Source: Marinobacter sp.
Lineage (GTDB): Bacteria > Pseudomonadota > Gammaproteobacteria > Pseudomonadales > Oleiphilaceae
Direction: 5' to 3'
Assembly (NCBI GenBank): GCA_014359475.1
Contig: JACIZI010000029.1
Span: 1-48,223, forward strand
DNA: 48,223 nucleotides
Positions 8,577 to 16,645 of this stretch are shown piece after piece. Positions within the stretch are counted from its first letter, which is position 1; each line of letters begins with the position of its first letter. Under the pieces are notes generated by a model. That model saw only the letters and a program-made list of their open reading frames with translations. It did no database searches and had not been told where the DNA came from. The position numbers and the translations under genes are program-made.

Positions 8577-9221
8577 ATGCATACGGCATCAACCGCAGTG
8601 AGATCAATTGCTGTTCTGTTTCTGTTCGTTCTGGCCATTCCCACCCAGGCCGCCGAGCGCACCATTCTGGTGATGGGCGACAGCCTCAGTGCCGCCTACG
8701 GGGTACCCACCGAAAGTGCCTGGGTCAATCTCCTGCGGCAGCGCCTGGCGTCCCGTGACCTGCCCTGGCAAGTGGTCAATGCCAGTATCAGCGGGGAAAC
8801 CACCGATGGCGGCATGAGGCGGTTGCCGGAAATGCTGGACAGGCACTCGCCGGACATTGTCATTATCGAGCTTGGAGGCAACGATGGTCTGCGGGGATTT
8901 CCTCCCCAGGTTACCCGCGACAATCTGGCCGGTATGATTACCCGGTCCCGGGAGGCTGGTGCCACACCGTTGCTGGTGGGTATGCAAATGCCCCCGAATT
9001 ACGGCGAGCGTTACACCAGGGCGTTTGCGAGCATATACCCTGAGCTCGCCGAGAAATACGACATACCGCTTGTTCCCTTCTTCCTTGAGGGCATCTACAA
9101 CATTGACGGCCTGATGCAGGACGATGGCATTCACCCCACCGCAGAAGCTCAGCCCAGACTGCTCGACAACCTCTGGCCCGCGCTCAGTCCGCTTCTTGAA
9201 GCTCAGGATTCCGGCCGGTAA
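8577..9221 (+). CDS. tesA: Acyl-CoA thioesterase I / arylesterase TesA
   Basis: A 214-aa periplasmic GDSL (SGNH) hydrolase with thioesterase, esterase and lysophospholipase activity in characterised relatives. A signal peptide ends near TQA-A at 24-27. The four SGNH blocks are visible: GDSLS with Ser36, Gly74 in SGETTDGG, Asn103 in GGNDG, and Asp184/His187 in DDGIHPT. It is divergent from ybbAP with only about 40 nt between starts, the arrangement known from E. coli and Pseudomonas. Its last 38 nt overlap the 3' end of the opposing YheT-like gene, so there is no room for a conventional terminator. Confidence 0.93.
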   Translation: MHTASTAVRSIAVLFLFVLAIPTQAAERTILVMGDSLSAAYGVPTESAWVNLLRQRLASRDLPWQVVNASISGETTDGGMRRLPEMLDRHSPDIVIIELGGNDGLRGFPPQVTRDNLAGMITRSREAGATPLLVGMQMPPNYGERYTRAFASIYPELAEKYDIPLVPFFLEGIYNIDGLMQDDGIHPTAEAQPRLLDNLWPALSPLLEAQDSGR

Positions 9222-10212
9222 CCCGGCGGGCATGGGCCACTGCCCGCCGCTCCGACCAGTAATATCCGTCCCCTGCCAGCTCCACAAATCCTACATGCCC
9301 GCCCCATTTCGGGGCTTCGGCCTGCACATGGGCACCGAGTACGGAGCGGGCAGAGGGAAAGCAGTTCCGCGAAAGGAACGGATCGTCCACGGCGTTGACC
9401 ATCAGTGCCGGAACCCGGATATCTTTGAGTCGCGGCAGCGCGGAGCAGTGCGCCCAGTAATCCTCGGCATCCCGGAAGCCATGCAGCGGGGCCGTGTACC
9501 GGTCATCAAACTGCTGAAAATTGCGAATCTTCTCAATGTCCGTCACATCAATAAGATCCGGATAGAGATGCGCCTTCTCGGTCATTTTCGCGCCCAGGTC
9601 GTCCAGGAAACGCTTCATGTAAACGCGCCGGCTGGGCAGTGCCAACACCCTTGCACTGCCCGCCAGGTCACAGGGCACCGAAAAGGTGATGGCACCGGCA
9701 ATGGCGCTGGCCACCCGTTCCCCCTGCTCCGCAAGGTACAGCAGCGTCAGGTTGCCGCCCATGCTGAAGCCGCCGAGGTACAGGGTGTCATACCCCTGCG
9801 CCAGGCCGTGTCCGACCACCCGGGAAAGATCGCCGGTGGCACCGCTGTGGTAGTAGCGGGGCTGTCTGTTCATGACACCCCCACAGGAGCGGAAATTCCA
9901 GGTCAGTACGTCCCAGCCATCCCGCAACAGCGCCCGCGCAAGCCCCACCATATAGGGGCGGCGACTATGGCCTTCCAGCCCGTGACTGAGTATTGCCAGT
10001 CGGGAGCTGCCCTGGCGGTACCAGTCCAGCCTGAGAAAATCATCATCCGGGGTGGCAATGATTTCCTCCTGCGGCTCCGCCAGCGCTACGTTACGAAACA
10101 GGGTCGACCAGACGGACTGCAGGTGACCGCTACGCAGCCACACCGGTGGCCGATAATCAAGGGCGCTCAGCGGGGAGACGGATTGAAGCGGATGAGGGCC
10201 TGCCTTGTACAA
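9184..10212 (-). CDS. YheT-family alpha/beta hydrolase
   Basis: A 342-aa hydrolase of the YheT/ABHD1-3 group. The N-terminal RPPVWLRSGHLQSV and the segment GHSRRPYMVGLARALLRDGWDVLTWNFRSCGG are typical. The nucleophile is Ser150 in GGFSMGGN, and the late His sits in WGGHVGF near residue 315. There is no signal peptide, so it should be cytoplasmic. Physiological substrates of bacterial members are unknown; eukaryotic ABHD relatives act on glycerolipids. Its 3' end overlaps tesA by 38 nt on the opposite strand. It is divergent from tRNA-Asn, and its start is 25 nt from the tRNA promoter -35. Confidence 0.88.
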   Translation of the reverse strand: MYKAGPHPLQSVSPLSALDYRPPVWLRSGHLQSVWSTLFRNVALAEPQEEIIATPDDDFLRLDWYRQGSSRLAILSHGLEGHSRRPYMVGLARALLRDGWDVLTWNFRSCGGVMNRQPRYYHSGATGDLSRVVGHGLAQGYDTLYLGGFSMGGNLTLLYLAEQGERVASAIAGAITFSVPCDLAGSARVLALPSRRVYMKRFLDDLGAKMTEKAHLYPDLIDVTDIEKIRNFQQFDDRYTAPLHGFRDAEDYWAHCSALPRLKDIRVPALMVNAVDDPFLSRNCFPSARSVLGAHVQAEAPKWGGHVGFVELAGDGYYWSERRAVAHARRVTGRNPELQEAD

Positions 10213-10236
10213 ATTTTAACCTTTTATTTCATAGAG

Positions 10237-10265
10237 TTGACGGGCCATGCCAAAGTACTTAGTAT
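10237..10265 (+). promoter_or_regulatory. Promoter of tRNA-Asn (copy 1)
   Basis: TTGACG (10237-10242), a 17-nt spacer and TAGTAT (10260-10265), then a GC-rich discriminator (TGCCGCC) before the tRNA 5' end 12 nt downstream of the -10. A GC-rich discriminator is the usual mark of stringently controlled stable-RNA promoters. The second tRNA-Asn has the same arrangement. Confidence 0.75.
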
Positions 10266-10277
10266 TGCCGCCGTTGT

Positions 10278-10353
10278 TCCCCGATAGCTCAGTTGGTAGA
10301 GCAACGGACTGTTAATCCGTTTGTCGCTGGTTCGAGCCCAGCTCGGGGAGCCA
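10278..10353 (+). tRNA. tRNA-Asn (GTT), copy 1
   Basis: A 76-nt tRNA with encoded CCA. The acceptor stem TCCCCGA pairs with TCGGGGA, the D-arm holds AGCTCAGTTGGTAGAGC, the anticodon GTT is at 10311-10313, and the T-loop reads GGTTCGAGCCC. The discriminator base is G. It is identical over its full length to the second copy at 24583-24658. An own promoter lies upstream and a strong hairpin terminator downstream, so it is monocistronic. Confidence 0.98.
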
Positions 10354-10361
10354 GTTTTCCG

Positions 10362-10399
10362 AAAAGCCGCCACAGTCGATGACTCTGGCGGCTTTTCTT
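10362..10399 (+). terminator. Rho-independent terminator after tRNA-Asn, probably bidirectional
   Basis: AAAAGCCGCCA (10362-10372) pairs with TGGCGGCTTTT (10386-10396), followed by CTTT. The A-run on the 5' side makes it usable on the minus strand too, where the M18 aminopeptidase gene ends at 10399. Its stem ends match those of the terminator after the second tRNA-Asn. Confidence 0.9.
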
Positions 10400-11709
10400 T
10401 ATCCGGGTTGGTTGCCCGGCAGCCGTGGGCGTTCCATAAACTCACGCAGAACCCGGAACAGGGTGAAACCATCCCCGGTACCGGCGATCTCCCGAATCGA
10501 ATGCATACCCCATTGGGGCACCCCGATATCCAGGGTAGCAATACCCAGGTTGCCTGCGGTAATCGGGCCAATGGTACTGCCACACCCCATGTCACTGCGC
10601 ACCACAAAACTCTGGTGCGGCAGGCCCAGTTCGTCACTGATGTGACGGTACAGGGAGGCTGTACGGCTGTTGGTGGCATAACGCTGGTTATGGTTGACCT
10701 TGATGACCGGCCCCTGGTTCAGAACCGGGCCATGATTTTCGTCGTGCCGATCCATATAATTCGGATGCACACCGTGGGCATTGTCGGCCGAGATCATCAT
10801 CGAACGGGCAATGGCCCTGGCGCGGTTTTCCGGGCCACACCAACGGTCCAGCACCGCGGTCAGGAAGGGACCCTGGGCACCTTCCGCTGACATGCTGCCG
10901 ACTTCTTCATGGTCGTTACAGACCAGCAGGGAAGGTTCCTCGCCACTATTCTCGATCAGCGATTTCAGGCCGATGTAACAACTCAGCAGGTTATCCAGCC
11001 GGGCTGAGGCGATGAACTCTTCACGCAGACCCACCAGGGAGGCGGGCTGGGCATCGTAGAAATTCAGTTCGTAGCCAAGCACCTTGCGCACACCACAGCC
11101 CGGCTTCTCAAAGAGCATCTGCTGGCGCAACAGTTCGGCAAAGCTGGTTTGGTCGTTCCCGGGCACCTGCATCAGTACCGGGGGCAGATCTGTCTGGGCG
11201 TTGACCGTGCGATTGCTGTTCGCTTCCCGGTCCAGGTGAATGGCCAGGCTGGGAATGAACGCCACCGGGCGCGCAAAGTTGACCAGTGAGTCCCGCATCT
11301 CGCCCGCGTCGTCCAGCCAGGAGACCCGGCCGGCCAGGGACAGGTCCCGGTCAAACCAGGGGTTGAGCAGAACCCCCCCATACACTTCCACGCCGAGCTG
11401 GAAATAACCTTTACGCCGCAGCTCCGGGTTGGGCTTGACCTTCAGGCAGGGACTGTCGGTATGGGCTCCCACCATGCGAATGCCTGCGTTCAGGGGCTCC
11501 CTGGCCCCGGTGCGAAATGCCACCAGCGCCGAGCCATTACGGATCACGTAGTAACCGGTGGAAGGCTTCAGCTGCCAGTCATCCTGTTCGTTCAGCCCGG
11601 TAAACCCGGCCTCATCCAGCTGCCGGGCCATCCCGGCCACCGCGTGCCAGGGTGTCGGTGAAGCGTTGAGAAACGTCAGCAGTTCATTATTGAATTCAGC
11701 GTGTTCCAT
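10399..11709 (-). CDS. apeB: M18-family aminopeptidase
   Basis: A 436-aa cytoplasmic metallo-aminopeptidase removing N-terminal acidic or neutral residues; family members form large tetrahedral complexes. Metal and catalytic motifs are seen: GAHTDSPCLK (first His), NDHEEVGS (catalytic and metal-binding Glu) and the late SDMGCGSTIGP with PQWGMHSIRE (last His). The start at 11709 is supported by AGGAAG 4 nt upstream; a longer reading to 11751 lacks a site. Length fits the family (about 430). It converges on tRNA-Asn and shares its terminator. The divergent neighbour is an unrecognised gene at 11818. Confidence 0.93.
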   Translation of the reverse strand: MEHAEFNNELLTFLNASPTPWHAVAGMARQLDEAGFTGLNEQDDWQLKPSTGYYVIRNGSALVAFRTGAREPLNAGIRMVGAHTDSPCLKVKPNPELRRKGYFQLGVEVYGGVLLNPWFDRDLSLAGRVSWLDDAGEMRDSLVNFARPVAFIPSLAIHLDREANSNRTVNAQTDLPPVLMQVPGNDQTSFAELLRQQMLFEKPGCGVRKVLGYELNFYDAQPASLVGLREEFIASARLDNLLSCYIGLKSLIENSGEEPSLLVCNDHEEVGSMSAEGAQGPFLTAVLDRWCGPENRARAIARSMMISADNAHGVHPNYMDRHDENHGPVLNQGPVIKVNHNQRYATNSRTASLYRHISDELGLPHQSFVVRSDMGCGSTIGPITAGNLGIATLDIGVPQWGMHSIREIAGTGDGFTLFRVLREFMERPRLPGNQPG

Positions 11710-11817
11710 GATCTTCCTGATAGACTGATAAAAGCACTCACAGTATGGCATGATGCCACACCGCCAAAGAAGGCTGTAGGTAGAATAACGAACCCACCAT
11801 CAACCGGGAGTTCACCA

Positions 11818-12315
11818 GTGCCATTACCGCATTTTCTGGACATCGAATTCTGCCAGACGGGCGATACCCTTTTCCCTGTCGCCATTGCCTGGTCCCTGGC
11901 TGACGGGCGCATGAAAACCGTGGTGATCGAACCGGACGAAAGCTGGTTCGGGGACGACGACCTGCCGCCGGAGCTGGACCGCCTCTACCTGGAAGAACAG
12001 GGCGTGCCATTAGTGGAGCTGGCAAGAGAGCTCAATGATGATCTGCCGGATCAGACGGTCTACGTGGATGGGCTGGATCCGGACGAGATTCTCGTCGACC
12101 GGATATTTTCGGCCTTGCAGCTGGAAGCCCCGTTCGAAATCGCGCCGGTCAGCGAACTGATCACTGCCCTGGCATTCGAGGACCTGGAGGATCGCCGGCG
12201 GCAACTGCTGTTCGACCACGGCCTGGACCCGCAACTTCCGGAGAGCGGAGTCTACGCGCTACTCCTGCTGGCGCGGGACCAGGGTGTACTGGAGCATGAT
12301 CCGGAGGCGCCGTGA
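11818..12315 (+). CDS. Unrecognised 165-aa protein; possible divergent DEDD-type 3'-5' exonuclease fold
   Basis: I do not recognise a named family. The start is the GTG at 11818, backed by GGGAG 7 nt upstream; a longer reading to 11701 would overlap the divergent aminopeptidase start. The protein is acidic and soluble. The N-terminus, FLDIEF followed by TGDTLFPVAIAWSLADGR, resembles motif I of RNase T/DnaQ-type exonucleases (Asp and Glu one residue apart, then a hydrophobic strand and turn). VYVDGLDPDEILVDRIF at about 80-96 could be motif II. A clear HxxxD motif III is not visible, so activity is doubtful. It is convergent with rlmL, 75 nt away. Confidence 0.6.
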   Translation: MPLPHFLDIEFCQTGDTLFPVAIAWSLADGRMKTVVIEPDESWFGDDDLPPELDRLYLEEQGVPLVELARELNDDLPDQTVYVDGLDPDEILVDRIFSALQLEAPFEIAPVSELITALAFEDLEDRRRQLLFDHGLDPQLPESGVYALLLLARDQGVLEHDPEAP

Positions 12316-12390
12316 CAGGTGCCGGAGCAACCCGCCCACCATTAGCCATTAGCGCCACCTGGAAACCGGCCCCGCGAACGGCCTTTCCGG

Positions 12391-14565
12391 TCAGGCGCTG
12401 TGCCGGATATGCCAGCAGCGGTGAATGCGCGGGTTACGCTGGAAATCCCGGTCAATGGTATCCCGGCTTACTTCCTCAATTTCAAATTCATGCTCCAGTG
12501 ACTCATCCAACCTGAAGCGACGAAAGTTGTTGGAAAAAATCAGTAATCCATCCGACGACAAACGGGCCATTGCCTGACGCACCAGATCACTGTGATCTTT
12601 CTGTACATCCAGCACGCCGGCCATGCGGGCGGAATTGGAGAAAGTGGGCGGGTCCATAAAGATCAGGTCAAACACCTCATCCCTGCCCGGCTTCCGGGCC
12701 AGCCACTCCAGGCAGTCCGCCTGTTCGACCCGGTGTCGCTCGGGATCAGCCTGATTCAGTGCCAGGTTCTCCCGCGCCCAGTTCACGTAGGTTTTCGACA
12801 TGTCCAGGCTGAGGGATCGCGTCGCTCCGCCCGCCACGGCATGCACTGTGGCCGCACCGGTGTAGCAGAACAGGTTGAGAAAACGCTTGCCCCCACTGTG
12901 CTGCTGAATCCAGTGGCGCACCGGCCGGTGATCCAGAAACAGGCCGGTATCCAGATAATCCTTCAGATTCACCCGCAGCAGGCAGCCGTGCTCCTGCACG
13001 GTAAAGAATTCGCCACTGGCATCCTGCTTTTCATACTGATTGAGGCCTGTCTGACGCTGGCGCTGTTTACAGACAATGGCCTGCGGATCGGTTTCCAATG
13101 CATCGGGAATAACCGCAAGCGCTTCCGACAACCGCTCCGCGGCGGCCTTTTCATCCACGGTTTTGGGGGCGGCGTATTCCTGTACGTGTATCCGGCCATC
13201 ATAGATATCAATCGCCATGGCAAACTCCGGCATATCCGCATCGTACAACCGGTAACAGTCAATGCCCTGTCTGCGGGCCCACTGGCCGATGGTCTTGCGG
13301 TTCTTGCGCAACCGGTTGGCCAGCATTGCCGCCCTTTCGGGATTGGCGATGCGGGGGCGCACCTCCCCTGCTTCCAGCGGATTGCGCGGCGTCATGGCAT
13401 TATCCGGGGACACCTCGAACAACAGCAACTGAGCAGGCAGTTTACCGTTGAACAGCTTGTACTTGCGGTAGCTGCGCAAACCGATGCTCTTGCCAAACTC
13501 CGGTGCGCCGGTGAACACCCCGAGCCGCCATCCACGGAAGTGCCCGAGTGCCAGGGAGCCCAGGCTCTGGTACAGACCGGCCAACTCTTTCTTTTCACTG
13601 AGCCGCTCGCCATAAGGCGGGTTGGTCAGCAGCAGGCCGTGCCCGGCAACCTCGCCCTCCGGGTGCCAGTTCCCGATGGCCTGACATTCCACATGCACCA
13701 CACCCTCCAGCCCGGCTCGCTGGATATTGCGCCAGGCGGTGGCAATCACCCGGCTGTCCTGATCGTGGCCCACAATTGCCGGCAGTTTACGCTGACGACC
13801 TTCGTGTGCGCGTCGTTCGGCTTCCTGACGAAGCGACAGCCAGAGCTCCGGGTCGTGACCTTGCCATCCCTCAAAACCCCAGCGTTCACGCTTGCGCCCC
13901 GGGGCCATATCGCAGGCCATCATGGCCGACTCAATCACGATGGTCCCGGAGCCACACATGGGATCGTAAAAATCACCACCTTCCGCCGCAATCCCGGGCC
14001 ATCCGGCCCGGATCAGCAGTGCTGCCGCCAGACTTTCCCGCAACGGAGCCTGTCCCTTGTCGATCCGGTAACCCCGCCGGTGCAGGCTGTCGCCGCTGAG
14101 GTCGATCCCCAGCGACAGAGTACCCCGGTTCAGGCGGGCGGATACGGTGACATCCGGCTGTGCGGCGTCCACGGAAGGCCGTTTGCCGGACATGTCCCGG
14201 AAACGGTCCACAATGCCGTCCTTGACCTTCTGGGCACCGAACTGGGTGTTGCGGATCTCGTCGTTGCGCCCCTGAAACGTCACCCGGAAACGTCCTTCCA
14301 CGGGAATGTGATCTTCCCAGGGCAATGCCCGGGTGGCTTCGAGCATGCCGTCAGCACTGCCGGCGGGTACATCCTCCAGGTGCAATATCACCCGGCTGGC
14401 CAGACGCGACCACAAGCAGGCCCGGTAGCCACCCGCCAGATCGCCCCGGGCCCAGACACCGGCGGGCGCATTACGGAAGGGTTCCAGGCCCAGCGCCCGC
14501 AATTCGTCGCCGAGAAGATAATCCACGCCCCTTGGGCAGGTTACAAAAAACACACATTCAGCCAC
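12391..14565 (-). CDS. rlmL: Bifunctional 23S rRNA methyltransferase RlmKL
   Basis: A 724-aa fusion. The N-terminal half has a THUMP domain (about 45-155) and a methyltransferase with DPMCGSGTIVIE and the catalytic LTNPPYGER; this is RlmL, which makes m2G2445. The C-terminal half, from about residue 440, is RlmK (m7G2069), with NLFCYTGAATVHAVAGG for SAM binding and FMDPPTFSNS. The fusion matches the E. coli enzyme, about 700 aa. It lies opposite rmf with a 311-nt gap, so two translation-related genes share a divergent control region. Confidence 0.95.
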   Translation of the reverse strand: MAECVFFVTCPRGVDYLLGDELRALGLEPFRNAPAGVWARGDLAGGYRACLWSRLASRVILHLEDVPAGSADGMLEATRALPWEDHIPVEGRFRVTFQGRNDEIRNTQFGAQKVKDGIVDRFRDMSGKRPSVDAAQPDVTVSARLNRGTLSLGIDLSGDSLHRRGYRIDKGQAPLRESLAAALLIRAGWPGIAAEGGDFYDPMCGSGTIVIESAMMACDMAPGRKRERWGFEGWQGHDPELWLSLRQEAERRAHEGRQRKLPAIVGHDQDSRVIATAWRNIQRAGLEGVVHVECQAIGNWHPEGEVAGHGLLLTNPPYGERLSEKKELAGLYQSLGSLALGHFRGWRLGVFTGAPEFGKSIGLRSYRKYKLFNGKLPAQLLLFEVSPDNAMTPRNPLEAGEVRPRIANPERAAMLANRLRKNRKTIGQWARRQGIDCYRLYDADMPEFAMAIDIYDGRIHVQEYAAPKTVDEKAAAERLSEALAVIPDALETDPQAIVCKQRQRQTGLNQYEKQDASGEFFTVQEHGCLLRVNLKDYLDTGLFLDHRPVRHWIQQHSGGKRFLNLFCYTGAATVHAVAGGATRSLSLDMSKTYVNWARENLALNQADPERHRVEQADCLEWLARKPGRDEVFDLIFMDPPTFSNSARMAGVLDVQKDHSDLVRQAMARLSSDGLLIFSNNFRRFRLDESLEHEFEIEEVSRDTIDRDFQRNPRIHRCWHIRHSA

Positions 14566-14876
14566 TGAGGACTCCTGTTATTACCGAAGTGGTGCCAAGT
14601 CAACCGGTTGCCCACCACTATTATGGTAACCCCTTTCCTTTTATGTCACACAAATATAAGAAAGTGGTCACATAGATGAAATAAATTGTGTACATCCGCG
14701 ATGAATTCGTCTTACCTTGTAAGTGACGCGTCGTTACCCGGAATGAAAAGACCTCATTCCGTTAACAGGATCCTGACTGTTTTTGTCGGAACTGGCCAAG
14801 GGGTGTGAAGATCCTGGCAGTTGACCTGAACAGAAGTGTACACGCTTGTTCTGTTAATCCATTTGTGAGGAACGGC
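14566..14876 (+). other. Long divergent gap: rlmL promoter region and structured rmf leader
   Basis: 311 nt without a gene. It is AT-rich near 14640-14690. Two hairpins can be drawn on the rmf side: CGGAATGA/TCATTCCG (14739-14746 with 14754-14761) and AACAGAA/TTCTGTT (14829-14835 with 14849-14855). The second ends 21 nt before the rmf ATG and encloses the self-complementary GTGTACAC. They could modulate rmf translation or mRNA stability. I cannot place the promoter with confidence. Confidence 0.45.
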
Positions 14877-15086
14877 ATGAAAAGACAGAAAAGAGATATG
14901 CAAGCCCGAGCATACAAACGGGGTTATCTGGCCGGCGTATCCGGAAAATCCAAAGACAGCTGTCCCCTGGATCAGCCTGACTCCCGGCAGGAATGGCTCA
15001 ACGGCTGGCGAGAGGGTCGAACCGATAACTGGGAAGGTATGACCGGCGTATCGGGCATTCACAAGCTGGCCAACGTAACGGCCTGA
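14877..15086 (+). CDS. rmf: Ribosome modulation factor
   Basis: A 69-aa basic protein that binds the 30S subunit in stationary phase and drives formation of inactive 100S ribosome dimers together with HPF. The start at 14877 is preceded by GAGG; an upstream in-frame ATG at 14805 would add residues unlike the family. The sequence from MKRQKRDMQ through RAYKRGYLAGVSGKS to WLNGWREGRTDNW matches Rmf closely. Expression in relatives depends on ppGpp and growth phase. The leader hairpins described separately may add post-transcriptional control. A small terminator follows at 15103. Confidence 0.95.
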   Translation: MKRQKRDMQARAYKRGYLAGVSGKSKDSCPLDQPDSRQEWLNGWREGRTDNWEGMTGVSGIHKLANVTA

Positions 15087-15102
15087 CGTTGACACATGAT
15101 AC

Positions 15103-15121
15103 CGGGATAATCCCGTTCTTT
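15103..15121 (+). terminator. Terminator of rmf
   Basis: CGGGA (15103-15107) and TCCCG (15111-15115) form a short stem with a TAA loop, followed by TTCTTT. It begins 17 nt after the rmf stop. Confidence 0.7.
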
Positions 15122-15192
15122 AATCTGATATTTCAAACGACAATAAGGTAAATTCCGCTAACCCGAACGGGTCCTCCCGACCCGGACCAAGC

Positions 15193-15242
15193 GAAAAAAC
15201 GCCACGGGGTTCGTTCCCCGCACGGGCCCGCTCAGCGGGCCC
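15193..15242 (-). terminator. Double-hairpin terminator of pyrD
   Basis: Reading from pyrD on the minus strand, the first hairpin is GGGCCCG/CGGGCCC (15224-15242). A second, CGGGG/CCCCG (15205-15220), follows, then a run of six T (A94-A99 on the plus strand, 15194-15199). The first hairpin is followed by ACTTTATTT on the plus strand, so it may also catch readthrough from rmf. Confidence 0.8.
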
Positions 15243-15245
15243 ACT

Positions 15246-16289
15246 TTATTTCTGCTCCCCGGTATTCAGCAATCCGGCGTCACGAATCGCCTCGACCGCC
15301 TCACGAATGAGCGCCGGCCCACGGTAGATAAAGCCTGTATACACCTGTACCAGACTGGCCCCTGCGCGAATTTTCTCCACCGCACTGGCCCCATCGGTGA
15401 TACCCCCTACGCCGATGATCGGCAGAGCTCCGCCCAGTTCCGCCGCAAGCCCTTCGATCACCCGCAGGGAAGGCTCCCTGACCGGAGCCCCGCTCAGACC
15501 GCCGGCTTCATCTGCCAGCGGGTGCCCCTGCACTGCTTGCCGGTCAATGGTGGTGTTGGTGGCAATCACGCCATCGATACCGGTATTGCGCAGTGCATTG
15601 GCCACAAACCGGATGCCCTCAGCATCCATATCCGGAGCGATTTTCACCGCAATCGGCACATAGCGGCCATGTTGCTGCTCACACTTTCCCTGCTCATCCT
15701 TGATGGCAAGCAGCAATGATTCCAGCTGGTCACCAAACTGCAGATCCCTCAGGCCCGGTGTGTTCGGAGATGACACATTGACGGTTATGTAATCCGCCCT
15801 GTCATACACCGCCGCGATGCCCCGGCGATAATCCGCCTCGGATTCCTCGTTGGGCGTGACCTTGTTCTTGCCCACATTGATGCCGAGAATGCCCTGGTAA
15901 CGGCACCGGTCAACACGGGCCAGCAGATGCTCCAGTCCCTCATTATTAAATCCCATTCGATTGATGATCGCCTGGTGCTCCGGTAACCGGAACAACCGGG
16001 GCTTGGGATTGCCCGGTTGCGGCCTGGGGGTGACAGTACCCACCTCTATAAAACCGAAACCCAGCTGACCCAGGGCATCCACGTGATCGGCATTTTTATC
16101 GAGGCCTGCCGCAAGGCCCAGCGGATTCGGAAAATCCAGCCCCATTACCCGCACAGGAAGCCGTTCCGGCGCGGGATAAAATGCCTTCAGCATTCCCACG
16201 GAGGAGGCCATATCCAGCCCTCTCAGCGCCCAATGGTGCGCAGCCTCCGGCGGCATGCGAAATAACAGGTTGCGGATAACCCCGTACAT
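15246..16289 (-). CDS. pyrD: Dihydroorotate dehydrogenase (quinone), class 2
   Basis: A 347-aa membrane-associated FMN enzyme that oxidises dihydroorotate to orotate with ubiquinone, the fourth step of pyrimidine synthesis. The N-terminal amphipathic helices (MYGVIRNLLFRMPPEAAHHW) are those of class 2 enzymes that dock on the membrane. NPLGLAAGLDKN is the FMN-binding segment, NVSSPNTPGLRDLQ carries the catalytic Ser, and GVGGITDGASAVEKIRAGA binds the phosphate. Length is normal. It stands alone here; another pyrimidine gene, pyrF, occurs 9 kb further on. Confidence 0.96.
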   Translation of the reverse strand: MYGVIRNLLFRMPPEAAHHWALRGLDMASSVGMLKAFYPAPERLPVRVMGLDFPNPLGLAAGLDKNADHVDALGQLGFGFIEVGTVTPRPQPGNPKPRLFRLPEHQAIINRMGFNNEGLEHLLARVDRCRYQGILGINVGKNKVTPNEESEADYRRGIAAVYDRADYITVNVSSPNTPGLRDLQFGDQLESLLLAIKDEQGKCEQQHGRYVPIAVKIAPDMDAEGIRFVANALRNTGIDGVIATNTTIDRQAVQGHPLADEAGGLSGAPVREPSLRVIEGLAAELGGALPIIGVGGITDGASAVEKIRAGASLVQVYTGFIYRGPALIREAVEAIRDAGLLNTGEQK

Positions 16290-16645
16290 GTTATAACTCC
16301 CTGAGAATCAATGGCAGGGAGTATACCGGAAGTTGCTCACAGGGACATGACACATCGTGTGTGACCGGTAAATGACTGTCCCGTTAAGGTCTTATGATGT
16401 TTTCCACGGATTCTGTGGATAACTCTGTTGAAAATTCGCGGGTAAGTCATCTGATCCCTTGAGACATGGGCAAGCCTACAAATTGATCATTTTTTGACCA
16501 GTTATTTTGTCGCAATTTTTCAATAGGTTACACGACCAAAAATTGTCAGACAGCCTTAAATTAAACGCGTGTTACCATTTCTGATAAAATCGCCCGTGTG
16601 TATAAATCACACAAACATCACCCACCGGAAGCGGTCAGTATTTCG
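16290..16645. other. 356-nt AT-rich divergent intergenic region
   Basis: Between pyrD and the CDF transporter starts. It contains one DnaA-box-like 9-mer TGTGGATAA (16414-16422) and an AT-rich tract with several TTG-rich stretches (16480-16560) that probably holds the transporter promoter. I see no RNA gene and no metal-regulator palindrome. An in-frame GTG at 16598 could extend the transporter by 16 residues. Confidence 0.5.

Noticed and set aside
14640-14680. CRP-like site (GTCACACAAAT..GTGGTCACA) upstream of rmf
   Set aside because: The half-sites are not arranged as TGTGA-N6-TCACA.
16414-16422. DnaA-box-like TGTGGATAA beside an AT-rich tract, suggesting an origin
   Set aside because: Only one good box is present and no dnaA, dnaN or gidA gene is nearby. 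A single 9-mer is expected by chance.
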